Made by a program: the position numbers and the translations under genes. From contig WNYE01000032.1 of the NCBI GenBank assembly GCA_021396245.1, positions 349,781-413,780 on the forward strand: DNA of 64,000 nucleotides. Reading direction: 5' to 3'. Origin of the DNA: Sporothrix humicola. Taxonomy: Eukaryota; Ascomycota; Sordariomycetes; Ophiostomatales; Ophiostomataceae. Below the pieces are notes generated by a model that searched no databases, had not been told where the DNA came from, and was given only the letters and a program-made list of their open reading frames with translations. This document shows, in pieces, positions 36,941 through 48,900 of the stretch. Every line of letters starts with the position of its first letter. The first letter of the stretch is position 1.

Positions 36941-39900
36941 TTACAGGAATGCCATCCAGAGGACATCGCACAAGGCCAGGTTGATGGGGTTGGTGGCCTT
37001 GGCAATCAAGTCAATGACCGTCTGGTAGGCGGGCAGGTTGCCTACGGGTGTCTGGGCCACGCTAACGGCTCTCTTGGTGACAACATCAACGTTGGCCTGG
37101 ACAGCCCGGCGCAGCTTATCGCCGGTCATTTGCTGCGCGTGGCGGTTCGTCGTGAACCAGTAGATGATCTCGTCGCGCACAAAGAGCGTCAGCGCGTAGG
37201 CGAGCTCCTGCTCGGGGTCGGCAAGGCTGCGAGCAATGGCCATGATAGAGCAGCTGAAGATGCCCTCGACGGCGAGCGGGCCCATGAGGGCCTGGAGGTT
37301 AGGCGTGAGGCGGAAGGGCACGGGCTCCGGGTTTTTAAAGTAGGGCTGGGCAGCAGGCATGAACGGCATGACGTCCGAGCTCCAGACATTGCCGGTGCCG
37401 CGGCTGATGTTGATCTTGTGCGGTAGGCGCTTATCGGCACACAGGATGAACGTCATGAACGTGGTGGCCGCGTACTGATAGGCGAAGCGGCGGCGGAACA
37501 AGAAGTAGTCGCTAAAGTCGGGGAAGGTGCGCTGGAAGTAGTTCATCATGACGGTGTTGGGGACCATGCGGGCCTGGATGGCTTCCAAGACCTCGCTGCG
37601 GGCGCTCATAGAGTGCGGGTCGTTGATCTTAGCTTTGCTGTCGATGAGCACGGCCAGCTTTTCCATAGTATGGATGGCGGCATCGTCCTTAGAGAAGCCG
37701 TTCTCGCGACAGTGCTCCTCGTAGATGGTCTGCATGGACACGTAGGACGGGTCGTCCTGCACGAGGCGGATGTGCTGCGCGACTGGCACTATCAGCGGCA
37801 GCGTGAACTGCAGGTCGCGGCGGCGGCTCTCCTTCTTGTGGCTCAGGCGCTGGTTCAGCTGGCGGAACAGCTGCAGCGCGCGCTCTTCGCGACGACAATT
37901 CTTGGGTGTCGGTTGCTGGACCGCGAATGGATGGATGCTGCCGTCGTGGCCGCGGATGCGGATGCGGCGGTGGGAGACGCCAACGGTGCGGATGAGCTCG
38001 ACCTGGGGGATGAAGCGGTCGATGCGGATGAAGTCCGAGTTCTTGTCCTTCAGCTGCAGGTACTGGCCGGGGATCTCAATGTCGTCCATCTTAAGGTAGC
38101 GGAACTCGCACAGATGCGGCGACAGGCGCTCGAGGGGCACCTTGTTCTGGCGACGGTCGAGCTTGTCCTCGAACTTGTTACGCCACTGGCGCAGGTTCTG
38201 GATGTACTCGTACATGGTGGGGCGGACGGCGACGAACTCGGCCTCGAACATGGGCCGGATGTGCGTCGGCAGCACGGTCTCGGCAAAACGCATTATGTTT
38301 GTCTCGGTGGCCGCGGGCAACTTCACATCTTTGCTATAGGACGTCGGGGAGCGGCTGATGTAGGACATGGCATCGTTTAGCAGGGCCACAATAAGGCGGT
38401 AAGCGTCCTCGTCCGGGGGGCTCTTGAGGTGCTTCTGGATCTGGTCGATCACGGTCTCCATGGACAGGGCCAGCAGCGGGAACGACGACTTGAGCACGAC
38501 CAGGATCTCCTCCATGTAGTTCCACGGGTGGCGCTTGCCGGCGTTGGCCTGTGCGCGGCTCGCGTTGGCGGCGGCAACGACAGCGGCGGCAGCGGCAGCC
38601 GGGGACCCGTCGCCAACGACCTTGGCTTGCTGTGCGAGGCCGTTGGGCGCCGGCGTGGCTGATCCGGGGCGGGCGGGCGTGCCGGCAGCCCCAGCGGGCG
38701 CAGCAGTTCCCGAAGCAGAGGCAGCAGCAGCGGCAGATCCAGATGCAGGTGCGGGAGGAGGAACAGGCGTGGTAGTTGCACTATTGCTCTTGGCCGCGGC
38801 AGCAGGAGTCGACGCAGCGGCAGCACCCTCAGTGCCGGCCTCCGTCTTGATGGCAGGCGCAGGCGTTCCGGAAGCAGAGGCTGGCGTGGCTGCAGTGGCG
38901 GCGGCTGCAGGGGTAGGGGTTGTGCCGCCTGGTGCCGGAGTACCAGAAGCACTACCAGCAGCAGCGGCAGCTGGCGCGGGTGTCCCTTCGGCGCCGCCGT
39001 TGGCAGTGCCCGGCCGGGAAGCACCATCGGTCTTGGCGGGTGTCGGCGTCGGTGTGGCCTTGTTCTGCTGCTGGGGAGACTGCGTGGCCGAGGCGGGTGC
39101 TGGCGTGCCCGAAGTACCGGCAGCGGCAGCAGTGCCTGCGGCGGTCTTGGCCAGCGACGGCGAGGCGCTGCCCTGCTTGGCGGCGTTCTGCTGGGCGGCT
39201 GCGTTCTGGGCGGCCTGCGCCGCGGCAATCTGCAGCGCCTTGGCCTCGCGCGCCTCCTGGTTCTTCTTGATCTGCAGCATGTCTTCGCGGCTGGTGCGCA
39301 GCACAAAGTACAGCGCCTGCGGGTAGGTCTTGGCGATCTCGAGCAGGATCTCGTGCGTGCGCGGCGCCTCCTTGTGGTTGAGGCCCGACAGCAGCTGCGG
39401 GATGAACGTGATCCAGTACCAGGTGGCGATCTCGCCCTTGAAGTCGTCAAAGCCGCCAGCGATCGTGCCCTGTGCGTCGTCGAGGCTGAGCAGCCACAGG
39501 ATGCGCGAGATGAGCTTGCGCACCTTGGCATTCTTGTAGCTGGCCGACGCCTGGAGGTAGCACGTCAGTGCCTGGCGCGCGACGGTGTAGTTGGTCGGCT
39601 CGGCCTGGAAGATGCGGTCGTTGAAGAAGCCCCACTCGGCCCAGGCCTTGGGCGTCGTGATGTCGTAGTGCAGCGCGGTGCCAAAGGCCACGTTGGCGTC
39701 CTCCTTCTGGCTGAGCTTCTCGAGGAACATGCCCTTGAGCGTGTAAAACTCGGCCTTTTGCGGCGCGTTGAAGTAGTTGAGGTTCGTGTTGTTGATCACG
39801 TCGAGGCCGTTCGTCAGCTCTTCGGGGTTCTGGAAGTGGCACTTAGCCTGCTCGCGCAGCTTGAGGAACGCCTCCTGGATCTCAATGTTCGGCAGCGTGT

Positions 39901-42900
39901 AGATGCGGCCCAGCTGGTTAATGCACACTTCCGACAGGTCGTGCTTGCGGGCGACGTGCGCAAAGCGGTTGATGATCCAGGCCGTCTCGTGGTAGCCGCG
40001 GTAAGCAAACGACGAGCCGCCGGCGGGCTGGCCGTTGGGCTGCTGCGGCAGCAGGTCCAGGTACGTCTTGTTGATCAGGTTGAAGATGTGCTGGCGCCAC
40101 GTCACCAGGTCCTGCCACGCCAGGATGTCGTCCCACATGTTGGGCAGCCGGTCGCGCCACGAGCCGAGCAGCAGCTTGAGCTCGGCCGACTTGGCGTCGA
40201 GGTTGGCCAGGACCGTCGTCGACAGGCTGTTGCAGATGATGCTGGCGTCGTGGATCTCGACCATGAGCTGGAACTGCTGCATCAGCGGGATGTGTGCGTT
40301 GGTCAGGCGACGCGGCAGCTGGTGCCACTTGCGAATCGACAGCTGGATGGCCTCGTCGGTCGACCGGTTGAATTCCTGCACGGTGTCCTGCTTGTGGTGG
40401 AAGCGCAGCAGGCTCATAAACGACTGGAAGAACGTGCGCCGCGGCGTCGGCGCGTCCATCACGCCCTTGATCAGGCCCTCGAGCTGGTCGCGGCTCGACG
40501 GCTCCTGCCACATCTCAAAGTTGCGCCACGCGCACTCCAGCAGCAGGTCCTGGAAGTTCTCGTGCTTGGCAAAGTCCTGCAGAATGTCCCACTGCTGCAG
40601 CTTCTGCGCGCACACCACCCAGTGGTCCTCCCACAGCATGTACTCCGCCTGCGAGAAGGGCACAACACTGGTGCGCGCCTTCACCTGCGCCGCCTCGTAC
40701 ATCCGCTGGGCCTTATCCCACATCCCGTTCTGCTCGTACGACAAGCCAGAGTTGGTCTCGAGGAACCGGCAGCGGCGGCGCCAAGTGCCGTAGAACAGAT
40801 CCTCCTCCTTGAGGTCTGCGTACAGCTCCACCAGCGCGTCCAGGTTGCTCTCGCGCACGCGCGCCGAGGCGACTTCGGGGAAGATTGCCGACCGCTCGAG
40901 CTGCGTCAGCGCCACGTACCACACGTCGAAGATGCGCGCAAGGTGCTTCATGACGTGCGGCGGGATCTTGCAGTCGGGCCACGAGCGCGACGCGCCGGCC
41001 AGCAGCGCCTGCACAACATTGGGCCGCTTGTCCATCTGCCGGTTGTGGTAGTCCTTGGTCAGCAGGCTGACGAGGCCGCGCTCGAGCTCCGGCCGGTCCT
41101 CGCGCAGCGTCGCGCCCCAGAACAGCGGGAACAGCATCACCCACAGGTCGTTGGCGGTGCTGTTGTCGGTGTGCTGCAGCTGCGTCAGCGGCTCCACCAG
41201 GTCGCGCACCTTGACGTCGGCCAGGCTGGCAATGTGCTTGCGCACCCCCGCCATCAGCGCCTCGTACTTGTCGTCCATCATCATATCCGGCTCGCGCGTG
41301 TCTTTGCCGTAGATGCCGTAGAGCTGCGACAGCGTCTGCACGCGGATGTCTTCGGCGTGCAGCTGCGCCGCCGTGTTCATCTCGACGGCGCCCATCAGCA
41401 GGTGCGACGCCTGCGCCAGCCAGAACGTGTCGGCCAGCGTCTCCCAGTTCTGGTCGGTGACCACAAACATGAGCCGGTCGCTGGCGGCCTTGGCCAAGCT
41501 ACGGCTGAAGACGTTGAGAAACCGGTTGCGTGTGTCGACGTCCTGGGCGCGCGTGCCAATCAGGAACGCGTGCTCGAGACGCACCGTGATCTCTGTGCGC
41601 GCAATCTTGGGGTCCTCGTAGATGCGGATCACGAGGTCCAGGAACTTTTGCAGCATCGTCAGGTCGGGACGGTGCTCGAAGCCTAGCATCTTGTGCAAGA
41701 CGGCCGTCTTCTCCTTGAGCGTGGGCCACGTGCCCTCTGACTTGAACACCCAGCCCTCGACCATATCGAGGATCTTGGTGCACAGGCCAATGTGCTGCGA
41801 CTTCTCCACCAGGTTGGCCAGCACGCTGAGGAACGGCCGCCGGTTGTCGCCGAGCGTCTCGATGCGCTTCGCGGCGACGTCGATCGCCTTGATGATGAGG
41901 CCGGTCTGGATCTCGAGCACGTAGGGGCTCATCTCGTTGGCGGCGGCGGCGACAGCGGCAGGATCCTGAGCGGCCTGCTGAGCGCGGTGGTGTGGGTTGT
42001 TAGCCACCGTCGCCACGTATGCATAGTGTGCCAGGTGCTCGCGGCCCAGCTTGGCCTGCAGCGCCTTGAGGATGGCGGGGATGTGCGTGTCAATGGCTGT
42101 TGGACGGCGCGCGGCGAGCGACCACAGGATGTTGATGCCGGCCATGTAGTTGTTGGCGCCCAGCGTCTCTGTGGCAATGTTGGACAGGAACGTGACAAAC
42201 TCGGACGGCTGCTGCGTCTCCGACTCGCCCTCGGCGTCGGCGTCTTCCATCTGCACGTCCTCCGGCACCGTCTCGAGCACGCGTGCCACGATCGACTTGA
42301 GCTTGCGTCCGTCGTCGTAGTCGGTCGTTTCCGTGTGCAGGCAGTCCTGGACCTCGGGAATATCCGACTTGAGACTGCGCTCCAGGATCTTCTGGATCGT
42401 TTCAATGTTGGCCACGATCCACTCGTCCGTCTGGAAGTTGAGGATCACCCGCACGACCTGCAGCATGTTGATAATGTTGTTGACAAACTTGTCCTCGGTC
42501 TCCTTCTCGGGCTGGTCGTTGGTCAGCGCCTGCGTTGTCTTGTCGCTGGCCAGCACCACGTCCGTCGCGTTGGACTGCAGCTCGACATCGTTGATGCCCC
42601 AGTACTGCGGCTGCAAAAGGTTGTAGAGGAGGGCCATTGACCGCTTGCACATGTCGCTCCACGGGTTGGGCGACTGCTGGGCGACTGCACTCGGGTCTTT
42701 GGGCTTCGAAGACGGCAGCTCGTAGCGCTCGTTCAGCTGGGCAATAAACTTGACCAGAAAGCGCAGCATCTTCTGGCGGCCGCCCTGCGGCACCTGGTAC
42801 TCCTTAACCGGGGCAGCTGATGCTGCCTGGCCCGAAGGCGAGCCACCCGAAGACGGGTCGCCAGGCTCGTCGCCCTCGAGACGGCGCTTGCGCGACAGGG

Positions 42901-45900
42901 GAGAAGCGGACGTGGAGCGCGCAGCAATGGGTGATGATGCGCCGGCAGCAGCACCAGATCCGGACGCGCCGTTTGCCTCTTCAATCGGCTTGCCTTCGAC
43001 CCGGCGGTACTCCCACTGCCAGATGAGCCACATGAGGTTGAGCGCCAGCCGCTTGCTCTCGCTAGACGCATTGGCCGGGCTCGCCACGCGTTGCAGCGAC
43101 ATGATGATGAGCATAGTAAACTTATCGCGCGACTCGTAGAACAAGTCGGGGTGGCGCACCAAGAACTGGAAGATGCTGCTCGTCTGCTGCGCATTGTGGC
43201 TTTCCTCGGCCAAGATACGGCGCGGGGCGGCAGCCCAAATGGCAGCATTGCGATCGCCATTCGTCTTGAACCGCTTCGGCAGCACGGGCGCAATGAGCTC
43301 GAGCGCCTGGCTGACAAGGGCGCGGCCCTCGCTCTGGTTGGTCTTGAGCAGCGAGTAATAGACCTGTGACACGATCTTCACGGGCGTGTCGTAGTGCGCG
43401 ATAAAGTAACCGAGGACAACGTAGGCGGCGTTTTTGTTCATGGCGTCGTCGTTGCGGATGTACGTCCAGCCAAACTTGATAATGTCCTTGCGCAGGTCTT
43501 GCAGGATCACGTGGTGGTACTTAACAAGCATCGCTGTCAGCTGCATCACCTCCATGCGCGTGTAGTCGACGCCGCCGACGGCCGCCGAGGCCGCATCGTC
43601 CTGGCTGTCGACCATGTTGGCCTTCCAGATCTTGCTGCTAATGGATTCGATGATCTGCTTGTCGGCCAGCAGCGGCGAGCCCCTGTCCTTGTCCTTCTCG
43701 CCCAGGCGGTCCCAGTGGCGCATAATATCCATGGCAACAATGGGGTTGACCATGTTGTGCAGCAGGTACGACTTGGTCTTGTGGCTGGCCGTCTTGCCCG
43801 CGTAGACCTCGAGGCAGCGCAGCACCAGCGACTTGCAGAAATCGACCGACTCGTTGCACACAATCTTGTTGTAAATGTGCGAGTGGAATTCAGGCGTCGC
43901 ACGCAGCTCCTCTGCCGTCACGCACTCGACCAGACTCAAGAGCATGTCTGTGTCGTCAACGTGCAGTGCGAGGTACTTTGTCAGGATGGACATGAGCTGC
44001 TCGGCGGCCTGGTTGGCGGCAAGACGCAGCTCGGGGGGGTAGGCGTTGGCGCGCAGGCGCTCCTCAAGCGTCTTGGCCAACGACTTGAGCCACGTCAAGT
44101 TCTCCTTCTTCTCCACCCAGGAGACAGCCGTGCTCTGGCCAGCACTCAGCGAATAGAGAATGTGCACCGTGTTGATGACGGCCACAAAGCGTGTGTCCTT
44201 TTGCTCAGTGACAATCGCGTTGCAGCTCTTGATCAGCTCATCCACGTGAGCGTTACAGTAGTCGCGGATGGCCTGGCTCTCGGGGTCTTGCAGGGCCTGT
44301 GCCAGGAACCGTCCGTAGCGCAGCTCTTCGATCTTGCCCGTGAGCCAGTTGCAGCAGTCCTCGGGGTAGCGGTTGAGGTACTTGTAGACGGGCGCGCGCA
44401 GCGGGCTGTGGTGGGTGCGCCGCAGCTTCTCTTCGAGGTCGAGCACGGCGTCAATGATGCGCTCCTTGTACATGCGGGCCGCATCGGGCAGCAGCGGGAA
44501 GATGCCAAACACGCCGACAATCGTGTTCATCAGCACGCTCTGCTCATAGAGCATAAACGAGACTTGCTGGATCTCGGTGGGTAGGGCCAGCTTGCCGACA
44601 TGATCGAGCAGGCGTGATCCAATTTCAACCTTGAAGTAGTTGGTCAAGAGACGCAGGAGCAGCGCAAGGTTCTCCAAGTTGTTGGGAGTCAGACGTTTTG
44701 CATCCTGAAGACTGGCGAGGACAGGGCGCAGGCCCTGCTGCAAAAGGTCCTTAGGCAGCTTGCTAGTATACATAAGGACGCGCTTCAGGGCCTCGTTGGC
44801 GGCCTCGCTGGTGGGATCTGACTCCGCGTACAAGCGGTTGAAGAACATGGAGACGATCTTTGCGCGCGCGACGCTGGGTTTGTTGTCCTTGTTGCGCTGG
44901 TAGTCGTCGAAGCCCATGGCCGTGCTAAGGATCCGGATGCAGGCCACACGCAGCTCCACGATGTGGTTGTGTGTGCGGAACTCGGCCGACTTGCCAGCCA
45001 GAGATGCGTCACTGGCATCTGACAGGGCCAGGGCCTCGGTGAGCAGGCGGTCGACATTGTCGTCGATGGGCACAAAGTCGGACTTGAGCGTCAGGAAGTA
45101 CGTCAGGGCATCAATGAGACCGATCTGGATGGCAAAAGGCAGAGCCCGCAGCGGCTTCTGGAAGAGGGGCGACAGCAGACGCTCCTTGTGGGGCTCGATG
45201 ATTTCCCAGACCTGGGCGCCGATGTTCTTGGCAATCTGCTCGAGCGATTTCTTGGCCGTGCTGCGAACGTGCTTGTTCATGTGCGACAGCTCAGAGGCCA
45301 GCAGGTTGCAGGTGGGAGGCAGGAGACGGGCCCGGGTGCTCTTAGGACCCGATGGGGCAGTCGAAGCAGCCGGAGCGGGAGTCGAGGTTGGGGCCGGCGT
45401 CGAAGCCTCGCCTGCGGGTTTGCCGGTCGGTTGTGGTGTGGTCTGTGTGGCAGGGGCGGGCGTGGACTGAGGCGTGGACTGAGGTGCAGGTGACGGTTGC
45501 GGCGGCTGGGGTGTCTGCGAGTTGCGCTTGCTATCGTTCTGGGCCTGGGCAAGCGCAGAGTCCTTAGCAACCAGCGCATCCTCCTTCGTGAGGCCCTTGG
45601 TGACGCGATCCAGGAGCACCTCGAGTGTCTTCTGGGCTAGACGCATCGTCGTGTCCGGCAGGTCTGGCGGCATGTCCTTGACGACAAACAGCAGTGCCCG
45701 GATAAAGTCCATCTGCACAGAGTCGACCCAACCGTCGCCGAGATCGACTTCGGTCAGCAAGGTGTGGATACCAAGACAGGCGCCCGTCTTGAGGAACCAC
45801 TCTTCGACGTAGCAGCCATGCGTGAAAGTGGATGCCAAGTGGGCAAAGAACTCGAGGACGTGGACGTGCGTCTCGGAGCCGAAAATCGTGGCGGCCGTCT

Positions 45901-48900
45901 CGAACATGACGCGAATGGCGCGCTGGGCGGCCTCGCGGACCTCGGGCAGCATCGACGCGAGCGAGTCCAGCAGGGCGTCGGCGAGGATGTGCGCGTCAAC
46001 GACAACGGGGCCCTCCCCGGTCGTAGCGTTGAACGTCGTGCTGCTCTTCTTGGCATTGACGAGAGTGCGGCCAACATCGAGAACGACAAAGTGACGGCAA
46101 ATGTTCATCAGGAACGCATCGGCCTCGTCACGCAGCTCGGGGATGGATTCGGCGTACATGAGGGCCTTGAGCAGACGCGTCAGAACCTCTTCTTGGTCAC
46201 GCTTCTTGGAGACCGACTTGTCGCGGTGGATCTCCTCAAAGGGCCCCAGGTCGACATCAAACTTGCGCGCGATCAGGTCCTGGGCCTGTAGACGGACAAG
46301 GCGGGGAAGGTCCTCGGGCAGGTTCTTGTCAAAGCCGATGCGGATCTTGATCTGAGCTTCAATCATCTGCAGAGCCTGCTTCTTGTAGTAGGCGTCAGAC
46401 TGCTTGGGGATGGGGCCCTTGACGGGCTTGCTAGGCACCTCCATGATCTTCTGCAGCGCAAGGTCGAGGCCCAGGTCGGCATTGAAAGCGCGGTCCTTCT
46501 TCGAACCGACCAGGCGCACGTCGAAGCTCGGAACGTCGTCAATATACTGCTTAAACGTCAGGGGCAGGTGGTCGGTCATGTGCTTCCGGTTGCGGCCGCC
46601 GAGCTTGCCAAGAATACGCATCGCGGTATGAGCGTGGAAATGGCTGTAAGGGTGAGGGCGCAGCTGGTCGTAGAGAGCGGGCATGAGCTCGTCGAGGACA
46701 GGTGCCATGAGCGGGTCGAGGTATTCCGCCGTCAGGTTGTCCACGCAGAGTTCCAGAGTCCGAAGACCCTGTCCTATCATGTCGGATCCGGCACGGAGGG
46801 CGGCGACGAGGGGGCGCATCAAGAAGTTGAGGTGCGGCAACAAGTTGCTCAGGCGGGCAGGCACTGTCAGACACAGCTCGACGTACAAATCCCGCTCGAC
46901 GGGCTTGCGAGCGGCCAACAACAGGTTGTTGAGGACATCCAGCAGCATCTCAAGCAGCGGCAGAATCTGCTTGTACAAGTGCTCGAATTTGCCGCCTCCA
47001 ATACTACGGAAAAGCGAACGGAGTAAAAAGAAGTAGTTCATGGGCTCCTCGGCGTGGGTCGACAGCTCGACCGACTTGCTGATAATGTCGACCACGTAGG
47101 GAAGCAGGATCTGCTCGTTCTGCGCCGCAAAGAGCGTCACGGCCATAAAGGCCAGTTTGAACATGCGGAGCAGCACGGACGCCTTCTTCACGTCGGCCAA
47201 ACCAACTTCCTCAATGTGGTCCATGAGGAAGCGCAGCATCATGCCGCAGAAGGTGGGCGAAGTAACGTCGCTCGCCAAGAAGAACTGCGGGATGTGCAGC
47301 AGGGCCGGGTGCTCCAGGGTCATCTCAAAGAGATGCGGGACCTCCTGCTCAAAGATCTCGTTGAAAGTGGCCGGGTCGATGACGTGGAAAACAGTAGCAA
47401 ACATCTCGAGAAGGTCCTTCTCCTCCTTGCTGCTAGAGGCCATGTAAAAGTTGGCCATGTACTCGACAGTGGACGCGTAGTGCGCCTCGGAAGCGTTTTT
47501 GTCCTTGACGCCCTCGTAGTACCGGAAGACACGGGCACCTTCACGCAGCAGCTTGACAATGACCTGGACCTCCTCTGCGTTGAAGCCACTAGCAACCTCG
47601 GACCAGCCGGGGGGCGCAATGGCCGGGTCAATGGCCGGAGCCTGGGCACAGGCGCGCAGCTGGAAGACGGTGTTCCTCAGGCCGTGCATCAGCGTCTTGA
47701 ACAAGAACTTGTTGTCCACCACTGGATCGTGGCCCCGCTCACGAGCATTTATCAGCTTGATGGGCATGGCGGAAGTAAAAATGTCAATCTCGTCCCAGGC
47801 AGGCGCGGATCCGTCCATATCGGCCAGGTACGTCTCGGAGAAAGCAGCAGTACCGAGGGCAGTGGGCGACGATGCAGCCTTGCGCTGCTGGGCAGCCTGC
47901 TGGTTGCGCACTTCTTCGGAGAGCTTCACGGCATTGTTGTACTGGCGGTTCATGGAGGCGAATTTGTCGGCAATGGCGTTGAGGATGGTAACCAGCAAGT
48001 AGCGGGCCTCGACCTTGTCATCCATCTTGGCGATGCACTCGGCCATATTGAGAAGCAGCTTGGCGCTCATGGTCTGGAAGCTGGTGCCGGGGAAGTCGTC
48101 TAGCAGATTCCGCGTGTAGATAGCAACGGTCTTGCGGATGATTGGAGGCTTGAGGTGGTCGCGTACATGATGGATGAGATCGGCCAACATGCTGTATGCG
48201 AGCGGGCGCATGGTCTCGTGCACGGTGAGGCCGTCGCCCATGAGGGTGCGTTCATCTAAAAACTGCTCAATAACGCTGACAAAAATCAAACGGTAATTAA
48301 AGTTGATAATATGACGAATCGCCACAATGAGCTCCTTGCGCGCCGCGGCCTTGTCGCGGGGGCAATCACGCAGCAGACGGACAATAGTCGATGGCAGGGC
48401 AGGCAGGAAGTCGGACATCAGGTCGGCATGCTGGCGCAAGGCATAGGCCAAGAAGCTCATCATCTTGACCTTGAGGGTAATATAGTCGCCATAGCTCGTC
48501 TTGTTGCGGATCAGAGGGCTCATGCCAAAAAAGTTGGTGCCTCGGCTGTTGGCCTCGGCGTGTGCGCGGTCTTGGGCCTTGGGGTGAGTGCTAAGCACGG
48601 CCTTGATGACCGGAATAAAGGGCTTGATGTTGTTGAGCGAGCGGTAGATCTGGAAAATGCTGACAACGATAATAGGGCATTCTGCAATGACCTTGAACGA
48701 CTGCATGCCCTTGAGCAAAGGCCGATCGACCTCCGAGGCTCCAGGACCAGGCGAGCCAGGCGGATGTGATGGCCCTGGTGTCGAGGGTGCTGCTGGGTCG
48801 CTGGATGCTGCTGCACCGGCACCGGCAGCCTCCTGCGAGCCGTCGGCTTGTTCATTGTCGAGCTGGCTCTTGACAATAAGCTCTGTCTGGTCAAACAGGT

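Noticed and set aside
36913..36944. Donor-like GTAAGG overlapping the Tra1 stop codon, which might splice the stop away
   Set aside because: The only good acceptor downstream (CTTCAG) would make an intron of about 29 nt, too short for this group; WMAFL is taken as the true end.
39353..41686. 777-codon + strand open frame antisense to Tra1
   Set aside because: It lies wholly opposite Tra1 coding sequence and arises from its G/C-rich third positions; it is Arg/Leu/Val-rich with no domain.
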